Shown: positions 17,568 through 24,634 of the stretch, piece after piece
Layout of the letters: each line of letters opens with the position of its first letter
Numbering within the stretch: position 1 is the first letter of the stretch
Assembly: GCA_014860575.1 (NCBI GenBank)
Contig: JACZJK010000056.1
Span: 106,645 to 170,644, forward strand
DNA: 64,000 nt
From: Bacteroidales bacterium
GTDB taxonomy: Bacteria > Bacteroidota > Bacteroidia > Bacteroidales > JAAYJT01
Direction: 5' to 3'
Notes under the pieces: generated by a model
Told to the model about the DNA's origin: nothing
The model's database searches: none
Seen by the model: the letters and a program-made list of their open reading frames with translations, nothing else
Position numbers and translations under genes: made by a program

Positions 17568-17969
17568 ATGAGCATGATTAAAGAATTTAAAGCATTTGCA
17601 ATGCGCGGCAACGTAGTTGACCTCGCTGTTGCGGTAATTATTGGCGGCGCTTTCGGTAAAATCGTCGCCTCTTTTGTAAGTGATATTCTTATGCCACCAA
17701 TAGGAATGCTGTTGGGTGGTGTGGAATTTACTGATCTGGTGCTAGTGCTTAAAGAGGCAACTGCTGATGCCGAGGCCGTGACCATAACTTATGGCGTGTT
17801 TTTACAGAATGTAGTTGACTTCGTTATCGTCGCTTTTGCCATCTTTATGATGATTAAAGCCATAAGTGCCACCAAGAAGAAAGAAGAAGTCCTCCCTGAA
17901 TCCCCTACGCTACCAACAAAAGAAGAGGAATTGCTTACTGAAATCAGGGACCTGCTGAAGAAGCAATAG
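17568..17969 (+). CDS. mscL: Large-conductance mechanosensitive channel
   Basis: Inner-membrane homopentameric channel that opens under membrane tension and releases solutes on hypo-osmotic shock. The 133-residue size is normal. The amphipathic N-terminal helix [23 protein letters not shown]1 ([23 protein letters not shown]), TM2 ([22 protein letters not shown]) and the charged C-terminal bundle ending EIRDLLKKQ are all clear. The second Met (17574) is an equally possible start. An inverted-repeat element follows 26 bp after the stop. Confidence 0.95.
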   Translation: MSMIKEFKAFAMRGNVVDLAVAVIIGGAFGKIVASFVSDILMPPIGMLLGGVEFTDLVLVLKEATADAEAVTITYGVFLQNVVDFVIVAFAIFMMIKAISATKKKEEVLPESPTLPTKEEELLTEIRDLLKKQ

Positions 17970-17995
17970 GTTTCTTTTTCGTATTTTTTATAAGA

Positions 17996-18127
17996 GGCTG
18001 TCTCAAAGTCCCTGAGTATTGTTTTTTGTCATTCTGATCCGCCGTGGCGGATCAGAATTTAGTATACATACAAATAGAGTTCCTTCACTTCGTTCAGGAT
18101 GACAAGATTTTACGTTTTGAGACAGCC
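17996..18127. mobile_element. MITE-like element with perfect 12-bp terminal inverted repeats
   Basis: A 132-bp non-coding unit bounded by GGCTGTCTCAAA (17996-18007) and TTTGAGACAGCC (18116-18127). Inside are a palindromic GATCCGCCGTGGCGGATC and TTCACTTCGTTCAGGATGACAAG. A second, partly decayed copy sits at 35221-35346. No transposase is inside. It looks like a non-autonomous derivative of an insertion sequence with these ends. No target duplication could be recognised. Confidence 0.75.
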
Positions 18128-18169
18128 ACTTTTTTACGACCCGAAATAAACCAACCCGCCTGAAATACT

Positions 18170-18177
18170 TATTTTTG
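18170..18177 (+). promoter_or_regulatory. -7 box for the 18198 gene
   Basis: TATTTTTG fits TAnnTTTG. With transcription starting a few bases downstream, the ATG at 18198 is favoured over the GTG at 18177, which would overlap the box. No -33 element was seen. Confidence 0.45.
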
Positions 18178-18197
18178 TGAGCCACCATGATAAGCTT

Positions 18198-18668
18198 ATG
18201 GAAAATCAATTTGATGATGAGCGGGAAATACTGCAACTGTTCCGGAAATCATGGCCTGCTTTTCCGAAGGGCAGGCTTATAAAAACCGAATCTCCTGATT
18301 TTATCCTTAAAACCAGCCGTAAAAACTCCATTGGCATTGAGATCACAAGAATAGACACGCCAACTTCCGGCAAACATTTCAACAGCAGCGAAACAAATAA
18401 TTCTTTAAGCAAGAGTATCTCCGGCGCTGAAACCACACAGTTCATCACCGGGAAGTTTCTGGAATCAACCATAGAGCGCAAAGAACAAAAACTCTCGCTT
18501 TATCGCAAGCAAATGTCGGATGCTTACTGGTTGATAATTACCACCAAATCATCAAATTGGGAAGGTTCCAGGCTGCCACAATCCATCCACGAATGGAATT
18601 TTGAAACAAAGTTTGACAAGTTGTTCCTCTTCATGCTTCCTGAGTGCAAAGTGTTTGTTTTCAAATAA
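18198..18668 (+). CDS. Hypothetical protein with possible PD-(D/E)xK-like core
   Basis: A 156-residue soluble protein I do not recognise. The segment SPDFILKTSRKNSIGIEITR has the shape of a nuclease-like core (Asp, then about ten residues, then an IGIEITR strand), but the lysine-containing third motif is not clean, so function is not assigned. The rest is mixed alpha/beta, with AYWLIITTKSSNWEG and FDKLFLFMLPECKVFVF as predicted strands. It sits directly after the MITE-like element and is transcribed alone, which suggests an accessory gene. The start is ATG 18198, supported by the -7 box at 18170-18177. Confidence 0.55.
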   Translation: MENQFDDEREILQLFRKSWPAFPKGRLIKTESPDFILKTSRKNSIGIEITRIDTPTSGKHFNSSETNNSLSKSISGAETTQFITGKFLESTIERKEQKLSLYRKQMSDAYWLIITTKSSNWEGSRLPQSIHEWNFETKFDKLFLFMLPECKVFVFK

Positions 18669-18765
18669 TTTTCAACGATCTTCTTCCATGTCAACAGCAA
18701 TTCCGCTCCCGAAAAGCTTAATCTATGTAAGTTATTAAGTTTGCCATATCTTTTTTCTAAAATAG

Positions 18766-18795
18766 TTGGTGAGCTTAAAAGAATTATTATTTTTG
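18766..18795 (+). promoter_or_regulatory. Promoter of the exported-YidD operon
   Basis: TTG at 18766-18768 and TATTTTTG at 18788-18795 are separated by 19 bp, the expected spacing for the Bacteroidota housekeeping promoter (TTG-N19-TAnnTTTG). It lies 23 bp ahead of the ATG at 18819. Confidence 0.65.
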
Positions 18796-18818
18796 CCTTC
18801 TAACCAAAACATATCACT

Positions 18819-19250
18819 ATGAGAAAAGCCTTACTATCCTTTACATTGATCGCTGTTGTTTGCTTTGCAAATGCAGCTGGTACCGCCGATGTATTTCGGC
18901 TCGACGAACAAAAAATTGCCACTGAGTTGGCTGACCTCAACGCAGTTGAAGCCTATGTGAACAGCAGCAATGCAACACTATCGCAAATGTATGCTGAAAA
19001 CAACAGCCTTGCAGTCAGGGCGCTCGTTCCTTCCTACGGTGCAACAAGCATCGCTGCTGATGGTGATGGCCCGCCACTGGGTATTCCCAGTATGGTTTGG
19101 GGTTTCTGTTTCGGAATACTCGGAGTTGCATTTGTTTACATTCTTACTGAAAGCAAGGGTGAAACCAAGAAAGCATTCTGGGGTTGCATAATTTCAGCCG
19201 TAGTTTGGACAGTGCTCAATTTTGCTGTTTTCAGTACGAGCGTTATTTAA
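18819..19250 (+). CDS. Small exported membrane protein, first gene of YidD operon
   Basis: A 143-residue protein with an N-terminal signal sequence (cleavage near ANAAG), a roughly 70-residue extracytoplasmic helical part (LDEQKIATELADLNAVEAYVNSS), a glycine/proline linker, and two C-terminal transmembrane segments (SMVWGFCFGILGVAFVYIL and AFWGCIISAVVWTVLNFAVF). I do not recognise a named family. It has its own promoter and lies 31 bp ahead of the next gene, so it is probably the first cistron of the operon through 21960. An envelope role is inferred only from topology and context. Confidence 0.7.
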   Translation: MRKALLSFTLIAVVCFANAAGTADVFRLDEQKIATELADLNAVEAYVNSSNATLSQMYAENNSLAVRALVPSYGATSIAADGDGPPLGIPSMVWGFCFGILGVAFVYILTESKGETKKAFWGCIISAVVWTVLNFAVFSTSVI

Positions 19251-19281
19251 CGATACTTAGACTTACAGAAACATTTTTATT

Positions 19282-19956
19282 GTGAATTTTCGCAAACTGC
19301 TGCCCATAATTTGCCTAGCGCTTTTTGCCTATGCATCTTATGGGCAGTCTTATTTTCGTATCGAAGCGGATGTTTCGATGAAAACCAAACCAACCGACGA
19401 AAAAGGTCAGTTGATTCTTGGCAGGGTTTATTACGACCGCACCCACAAGAAAATGGTGTACAATATCCGTTTCCCCGAAAATGAGGTCTGGGTAATCCAG
19501 GATACAGCAGCTTACACATTTCGCGATAATTTACTGGTTCGAACCGACAAGCTTAACCCGTTTATTGAATCAACAATTTTCCATAAATGCCTTGAGGGTA
19601 AACTCAGCGATTTTGGACTGCGGGATACTTATTATAAAGTCAGCAAGGTTGAAAAACAGGAAGATTTGGTTGTAACAACATGGCTGCCGCCAGAGAATTT
19701 CGTTTTTAAAGGCAGCGTGCTTACTTCAAGTAAAAACAACCTGCTTCATGGAGTAGTTATTTTAAATGAAGAGGGAACCGTGCTTAGTAAGCAGATATTC
19801 AGGGAATATCAATTGGTTTCCGGACTAAGGATTCCAACCGAACTGATTCAGGTTGTTTTCATCAATGAGCAGGAAGTCTACCAGACAATCAATCTATCGA
19901 ATATCAAAATCAACAATGTAAGCAATGAGGATTTTTATAATCATCCTACTCGTTAG
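19282..19956 (+). CDS. Hypothetical exported protein, LolA-like in appearance
   Basis: A 224-residue protein with a signal peptide (LLPIICLALFAYASYGQ). The body is beta-rich: FRIEADVSMKTK, KMVYNIRFPENEVWVIQD and FVFKGSVLTSSKNNLLHG, a pattern like the half-barrel of LolA/LolB-type periplasmic proteins. This is a visual impression, not a match I can prove. Translation starts at GTG 19282 because no ATG is in range. Its 3' end overlaps the YidD-like gene by 32 bp. Confidence 0.6.
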   Translation: MNFRKLLPIICLALFAYASYGQSYFRIEADVSMKTKPTDEKGQLILGRVYYDRTHKKMVYNIRFPENEVWVIQDTAAYTFRDNLLVRTDKLNPFIESTIFHKCLEGKLSDFGLRDTYYKVSKVEKQEDLVVTTWLPPENFVFKGSVLTSSKNNLLHGVVILNEEGTVLSKQIFREYQLVSGLRIPTELIQVVFINEQEVYQTINLSNIKINNVSNEDFYNHPTR

Positions 19957-20326
19957 TTGTTGGTTTGTATCAACGGCACAAACAAAAAGTGAATTGATGC
20001 TGGTTCGAACCACGCAATCCAATGCACTCAAATCCTCAGCGAATGAGCATGAACATGAGGAACACAGCGGAAGTATGAGCAGTTTGATTTTCGGCTTTTA
20101 TAAGAAGACCCTGTCGTCGCAGGATTATTACTCCTGCAACTTTTCTCCTTCCTGCTCGGAGCATGCTTTTCAGGCTGTCACAAAACAAGGTTTATTTATA
20201 GGCATGTTGAATAGTTTCGATCGCCTGACCCGCTGTCACGGACTGAACCGCCACAGTTACCAGGTTGATCCTAAAACACTTTTACTTATTGACCCCGTAC
20301 GCGATGCCCATTTTAATACGCTGTAA
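19925..20326 (+). CDS. YidD-like protein with N-terminal signal peptide
   Basis: A 133-residue protein whose C-terminal half matches YidD, the membrane protein insertion efficiency factor: YYSCNFSPSCSEHAFQAVTKQG (family CxFxPTCSxYAxxAl) and RLTRCHGLNRHSY (family RLxRCxP). Canonical YidD is about 70-85 residues, cytoplasmic and membrane-associated, and usually sits beside rpmH/rnpA/yidC. Here a hydrophobic secretion signal (IFIIILLVSCWFVSTAQ) and a His/Glu-rich linker (NEHEHEEHSGS) precede it, so the domain is probably exported. Both neighbours overlap it (32 bp and 23 bp), so it is translated as part of a tightly coupled set. The family call is good. The exported location is inferred. Confidence 0.75.
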   Translation: MRIFIIILLVSCWFVSTAQTKSELMLVRTTQSNALKSSANEHEHEEHSGSMSSLIFGFYKKTLSSQDYYSCNFSPSCSEHAFQAVTKQGLFIGMLNSFDRLTRCHGLNRHSYQVDPKTLLLIDPVRDAHFNTL

Positions 20327-21149
20327 GCCGGCATTGCTTTTACTTATCCTGTTTTTCCCGGGATTTGCCAGCAGCCAGAACCTGTTCGATAGCGTGCATA
20401 CTGCCCAATATGCAAATTATCTTTTTTTATCAGGCAATTATAAACTTGCCGCCGACGAGTACGAACGCCTTTTGTTCCAATACAAGGCAGATGAAACCCA
20501 GGCATTGCGGCTCATACAATCATACCGGCATTCGGGTCAGGAAGATTTTGCCATGCAACGCATGGATTTAATCTGGGACACGCCTTTGCAGATTTCGGGA
20601 AATGTAGCCAATGAATATCTCATCCTTCAGATCTTGGCTGGTAATTACAATTTTGTGATCCAAAATTCAAGGGAAAATACTTTGCTTGCGCCTCAGGAAA
20701 AACTGTTCTTTGAAGCATCTTCCTTGATGTTGGAGCAAGACTATCCCCAGGCGTTTTCAATGATCTGGTCGGCAGACCAGGAACCAGAACCGGTTTTAAA
20801 GTCATACAGTTCAATAGCCGCGGAGGCAATGAGCATGAAACTTAAAAGCCCGGCTTTGAGTGGAATCCTATCAGGGATCATTCCCGGCAGCGGAAAGATT
20901 TATACCGGTGAGTGGCAGGACGGACTCACCACTTTTGTGTTCGTAGGCAGCACAGCATGGCAATCATACCGTGGGTTCTCAAAATACGGGATCAGCAGTC
21001 CCTACGGCTGGATCATGGGAGCCATCAGCGCTGGTTTTTACGCCGGGAATATTTATGGCAGCGTAAAATCGGCGAACAAATACAATACAGAAAAAAGAAA
21101 CAATATCAATATCCGTGTTCAGGCAGTTTTTTATAATCATATTCGTTAG
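20304..21149 (+). CDS. Exported TPR-like protein with C-terminal membrane hairpin (A)
   Basis: A 281-residue protein with a signal peptide (PALLLLILFFPGFASSQ), then a tetratricopeptide-like helical array (ANYLFLSGNYKLAADEYERLL), then a C-terminal membrane-active part beginning LSGILSGIIPGSGKIYTGEWQDG. The PGSGxxYxG motif is like that of DUF5683-type proteins. ATG 20304 is chosen, overlapping yidD-like by 23 bp. It is paralogous in architecture to the next gene. Together they suggest a scaffold plus membrane anchor for an envelope machine built around the YidD-like protein. Confidence 0.65.
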   Translation: MPILIRCKPALLLLILFFPGFASSQNLFDSVHTAQYANYLFLSGNYKLAADEYERLLFQYKADETQALRLIQSYRHSGQEDFAMQRMDLIWDTPLQISGNVANEYLILQILAGNYNFVIQNSRENTLLAPQEKLFFEASSLMLEQDYPQAFSMIWSADQEPEPVLKSYSSIAAEAMSMKLKSPALSGILSGIIPGSGKIYTGEWQDGLTTFVFVGSTAWQSYRGFSKYGISSPYGWIMGAISAGFYAGNIYGSVKSANKYNTEKRNNINIRVQAVFYNHIR

Positions 21150-21960
21150 CCTAGTTTGCAGCAGCGCTTCGTATGGGCAAAACCTGGATCAGACCCGGGC
21201 GCTTGCTGATGAAATGTTTGCTATGCAGCAATATGAGTCTGCGCTGAAGCATTATCACCGTGTAGCCTTTTTTGCCGATGACAGCGTGCGTGGAACTATC
21301 TTCCCGCAAATGGCACAATGCTATTTTCAAACCGGTGATTACAGGAACAGCATTTATTACTATGACCTCGCCGCCAATTCAACCATGAACGACAGCCTGG
21401 CCAATGAATACCTTTTTGCCCGCATTCTTTGCTTTTATATGCTTGAGCAATATGATTTTGCCCTGCAGTATCTGTATGCTTTTCAAACTTCTGAAAGCGA
21501 TTATTTCAGGCAGCGTTATCATTTTTACAATGCTATCATCAATATGAAAAAGGGTTTGCCGGATGAAGCCCAGGCTAGTTTTCTTGAATTGGTTGATGAA
21601 GCGGAAGCGAAAGAAGCTATAAAAAAGGAATTTTCCAGTGTAAACTTGAATCGTCCAAATCCAACTGTAGCAACAATACTCAGCATTGTCTTGCCCGGAG
21701 CAGGCCAGCTTTATGCCGGGGATTACAGCAATGCGGCCAATTCATTCATGCTCAATGGACTTCTGATTGGCCTTACTTATGTGATAGCCATCAATTATTC
21801 TGTCATGGATGCTGCCATGAGCACCGCTTCCTGGATGCAGCGGTATTACATGGGCGGTTTTACACGGGCCGGCTATATTGCTATTAACCGTAAGCAGGAA
21901 AAAAGGGAACAATTGCTTGATAGAACATTGGGGATTATTGAGCTGTATAATGAAGAGTAA
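21115..21960 (+). CDS. Exported TPR-like protein with C-terminal membrane hairpin (B)
   Basis: A 281-residue protein with the same order of parts as its upstream neighbour: signal peptide (FIIIFVSLVCSSASYGQ), helical repeat region (MFAMQQYESALKHYHRVAF and the following pairs), and a C-terminal hydrophobic part opening with ATILSIVLPGAGQLYAGDY. The shared PGxGxxYxG element supports common origin. It starts at a GTG (21115) inside the previous gene, a 35-bp overlap. It is the last gene of the operon; the 220 bp beyond hold repeat hairpins. Confidence 0.65.
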   Translation: MFRQFFIIIFVSLVCSSASYGQNLDQTRALADEMFAMQQYESALKHYHRVAFFADDSVRGTIFPQMAQCYFQTGDYRNSIYYYDLAANSTMNDSLANEYLFARILCFYMLEQYDFALQYLYAFQTSESDYFRQRYHFYNAIINMKKGLPDEAQASFLELVDEAEAKEAIKKEFSSVNLNRPNPTVATILSIVLPGAGQLYAGDYSNAANSFMLNGLLIGLTYVIAINYSVMDAAMSTASWMQRYYMGGFTRAGYIAINRKQEKREQLLDRTLGIIELYNEE

Positions 21961-22039
21961 ATGCTTAGGGTTCGAAACTAACTCCCGTACCTACGGGATC
22001 GCTATTTTTGTGATACAGTGTTGCGGTGATACAGTGATG

Positions 22040-22130
22040 CAGTATGGGGTTTTTGCCAACCCGTCCGAATGGATTCATCCGGGCGGGCTGCAGTCTGCCA
22101 ACCCGTCCGAACTGCGTTTAGCCGGGCGGG
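22040..22130. repeat. Tandem hairpin repeat
   Basis: Two similar units, each with TGCCAACCCGTCCGAA followed by a CCGGGCGGG arm (about 22048-22089 and 22096-22132), able to form GC-rich stems. Just upstream (22012-22040) are TGATACAGTG phrases shared with 12508-12548. It lies between the convergent YidD operon and the 22182 gene and may act as a transcription barrier. Confidence 0.55.
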
Positions 22131-22181
22131 ATGCCAACTTTTCCCTGAAAGGCATTTCTCTGGAACGGAGAAATTAGTAGC

Positions 22182-23105
22182 TTATTCGGTTTCGCGATCC
22201 AATTGACCGATGAGATATGTTTTTTGTTCAGGCATCAGGTTCGAAACGGCAATCATTTGCCTTAGTTCATTCCTGGCTTTCTGCGAACCCAATCCCTGGG
22301 AATCGAGTAAATTTATCCACTCGATTTGGTAGATTATATTTCCTGGATTATTCTTAATAAGATGCTGAAGGTAAGAACTGGCGGCAGTCAGGTCTTCATT
22401 TATCTCCTTCTCAATTTTATAAAGAAAGTAGGCAGCTTCCGTTGCCATTGCCTGATTTCCTGACTTAGTTAGTTTTATCAGCGCTTCCTTGCCCTGTTCC
22501 GGATTTGCAGATGGCATGAGCATAAAAAATGGCCTCAAGATATAATACTGACTTTTCAGGCTGCCGGCAGCATAGTTATATACACCTGCAAGTAGGGCAT
22601 ATTCTTCATTTAATGTAGCATTTGCCAGTACTTCTTTGAGAAAGGGTGAAATTGAGTGAATGGTTTTTAAACCTGAGACCCTGTTGCCTTCGATCCCTGC
22701 CAGGCGAATCTGAAAAATGCCACAGCTGAGCTGCAACACATTGTCAGATGTGCCGGTATCTGAAAAGTTATCAGATGTTGAAGCGCATTGGTTTGTCATC
22801 ACTTTTAGTTCATTGAGAAAAATATTGTTTGGGCCGCTTAGCAGTCCTTGCCACCAGAGTAGGTTCATGGAGGCGAGTTGTTTTTCAATAGGATTTCCTT
22901 TAAACGTTTCGATCATTTTTTCAGCTTCTACGAACCTGAACTTCTGGATTAAACCAAGCGAGGTGTAAAAGCCTTCATCACTAAGCATTCGTTTACCGGT
23001 TTCCTGGGCGCAGATGTTTTGGGTCGTGATTAGTATTATCAACAAAGCCAGCATCCGGGTAAGAACCAGGATTTGTTTGTGGCGTCGGAAAAAGGCTCGC
23101 TTCAT
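22182..23105 (-). CDS. Hypothetical exported helical-repeat protein
   Basis: A 307-residue protein not recognised as a named family. A basic N terminus and hydrophobic stretch (MLALLIILITTQNICAQ) form a signal peptide. The mature part is nearly all helical, with TPR-like pairs (GFYTSLGLIQKFRFVEAEKMIETF, MATEAAYFLYKIEKEINEDLTAASSYLQHLI). It is convergent with the YidD operon and resembles those proteins in composition, but sequence relation is not evident. No operon partner. Confidence 0.55.
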   Translation of the reverse strand: MKRAFFRRHKQILVLTRMLALLIILITTQNICAQETGKRMLSDEGFYTSLGLIQKFRFVEAEKMIETFKGNPIEKQLASMNLLWWQGLLSGPNNIFLNELKVMTNQCASTSDNFSDTGTSDNVLQLSCGIFQIRLAGIEGNRVSGLKTIHSISPFLKEVLANATLNEEYALLAGVYNYAAGSLKSQYYILRPFFMLMPSANPEQGKEALIKLTKSGNQAMATEAAYFLYKIEKEINEDLTAASSYLQHLIKNNPGNIIYQIEWINLLDSQGLGSQKARNELRQMIAVSNLMPEQKTYLIGQLDRETE

Positions 23106-23167
23106 GTAGTTTCAGTGAAAGTCTTTGCGGGTGCAAACATAAGAAACGCCAGAGGATCTAACCTGAA

Positions 23168-23270
23168 TAATTCACACCGCCAGGACGCAATGGCGCAAAG
23201 ATTGATTTAAACGAGAATGATGATTGCATTAAACAACATTATATCTTCTTCCACTGAGTGGCTTATTATG
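23168..23270 (+). repeat. Dispersed ~105-bp intergenic repeat, copy 2
   Basis: Begins TTCACACCGCCAGGACGC and ends GAGTGGCTTATTATG, with AAACAACATTAT in the middle. The same order of conserved blocks occurs at 42640-42741 and in reverse at 12681-12782. Confidence 0.6.
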
Positions 23271-23329
23271 AAAGCCTTAGCGGATTATCATGAAGGAATA
23301 TGAATAATACAGGTTATCTACTTTTTCTT

Positions 23330-23337
23330 TACTTTTG
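23330..23337 (+). promoter_or_regulatory. -7 box for the rubrerythrin-like gene
   Basis: TACTTTTG fits TAnnTTTG and lies 41 bp upstream of ATG 23379. The -33 element was not recognised. Confidence 0.4.
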
Positions 23338-23378
23338 GACTTTCTTTACCTAATGTTTAACCAATTTACAAACGACCT

Positions 23379-23834
23379 ATGGAAAAGTTCGGTTCAGTAA
23401 ACGAGATACTTGATTTTGCGATCCAACAGGAGCAAAACGCTGTTGACTTTTATACAGCGCTTTCAACCAACGCTGCCAATCAGGAAATGAAAGCAACCTT
23501 CATTCAGTTTGCGAAGGAGGAAATGGGCCATAAAGCCCGCCTTTCAACAATCAAAGAAACCGGCATCATGGAAGCTTCAAGCGAGCAGGTGGCCGATTTA
23601 AAAATCTCTGACTTTGTGGTCAGAACCACTCCTGAACCAAACATGAGTTACGAAGAAGCGCTTGTACTGGCCATGAAACGTGAAAAAGCCGCCTTCAAGC
23701 TTTACACCAAACTTGCCGAACGCACTACCAATTCTGAACTCAGTTCACTTTTCCAATCACTGGCCGTTGAAGAATCAAAACACAAGCTCCGCTTCGAGAT
23801 TGAGTATGATGAATTTGTGCTGAGGGAGAATTAG
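23379..23834 (+). CDS. Rubrerythrin-like diiron protein
   Basis: A 151-residue ferritin-like four-helix bundle with a diiron site. Iron ligands are visible as Glu18 in the first helix, Glu48xxHis51 (KEEMGHKARL), a Glu in MKREKAAFKLY and the second ExxH in AVEESKHKL. It lacks the C-terminal rubredoxin domain of classical rubrerythrin, so electrons must come from a separate donor. The likely role is peroxide or oxygen detoxification in a mostly anaerobic cell, or iron handling. It stands alone with its own -7 box. Confidence 0.85.
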   Translation: MEKFGSVNEILDFAIQQEQNAVDFYTALSTNAANQEMKATFIQFAKEEMGHKARLSTIKETGIMEASSEQVADLKISDFVVRTTPEPNMSYEEALVLAMKREKAAFKLYTKLAERTTNSELSSLFQSLAVEESKHKLRFEIEYDEFVLREN

Positions 23835-24091
23835 ATGAGAGTGGGAGAAGGGGAGACTTGGAGAAATGGAGAAATTGAGTATTTGAGAAAATAAGACTGA
23901 GTGACTGAGAAATAGAAAAGGGGACAAGGGACGAGGAGCCGAGTTGCCAGAAACCTAGTAACCCGCTACCCGCAACAACTGTATGACAACCGAATGACAA
24001 TGGTATGATCCAAATCAAACAACCCAAAACCCGAAAGGCTGAACGCCGAACTTTGAACCTTGAACCCGTGACCTTGAACTAACCCGCCTGC
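23835..24091. repeat. Phrase-repeat spacer upstream of rfbC
   Basis: In order: GGAGAAATGGAGAAATTGAG words (23840-23900), the TGTATGAC block (23975-24017) shared with 1033-1074 and 39046-39106, and TTGAACCTTGAACCC words (24045-24080) shared with 7370-7470. Almost the whole spacer is made of phrases found elsewhere in the window. Confidence 0.65.
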
Positions 24092-24634
24092 ATGAAAGTA
24101 ACCTACACCGAAATTCCTGATGTGCTGATCATTAAGCCACAAGTTTTTGCTGATGAGCGTGGATATTTTTATGAATCCTATCAAAGGGATATGTTCAGGG
24201 AAATTGGCATCCACGAGGAGTTTGTGCAGGATAATGAATCCAAATCGCAGAAAAATGTGTTGCGCGGATTGCATCTTCAAAAACCACCTTATGCCCAGGG
24301 CAAACTGATCAGGGTTATCAAAGGCTCCGTTCTTGATGTTGTTGTGGATGTCAGGCCTAACTCACCTTATTACGGAAAATGCGTTTCCACCATTCTTTCT
24401 GAAACCAACAAGCTGTCTTTTTGGGTTCCAGCAGGATTTGCCCATGGTTTTCTGACCCTTGAGGACAATACGATCTTTGCCTATAAATGCACACAGGTCT
24501 ACAACCGGGAGGCTGAGATGGCAATCCGATGGAACGATCCTTTGCTTGCTATCAACTGGGGAATAGAAACGCCTTTGCTTTCAGAAAAAGACAAGTTCGC
24601 ACCTCTGTTCAGCGAGTTTATCAGCCCGTTTTAG
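24092..24634 (+). CDS. rfbC: dTDP-4-dehydrorhamnose 3,5-epimerase
   Basis: Cytosolic enzyme that epimerises dTDP-4-keto-6-deoxyglucose at C3 and C5 on the way to dTDP-L-rhamnose for surface polysaccharide. The 180-residue cupin shows DERGYFYESY, the catalytic-histidine segment LRGLHLQKPPYAQGKL, VDVRPNSPYYGK, WVPAGFAHGFL and YKCTQVYNREAE. It is an orphan; rfbA, rfbB and rfbD are not next to it. Its stop overlaps that of the convergent histidine kinase by 4 bp. Confidence 0.95.
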   Translation: MKVTYTEIPDVLIIKPQVFADERGYFYESYQRDMFREIGIHEEFVQDNESKSQKNVLRGLHLQKPPYAQGKLIRVIKGSVLDVVVDVRPNSPYYGKCVSTILSETNKLSFWVPAGFAHGFLTLEDNTIFAYKCTQVYNREAEMAIRWNDPLLAINWGIETPLLSEKDKFAPLFSEFISPF

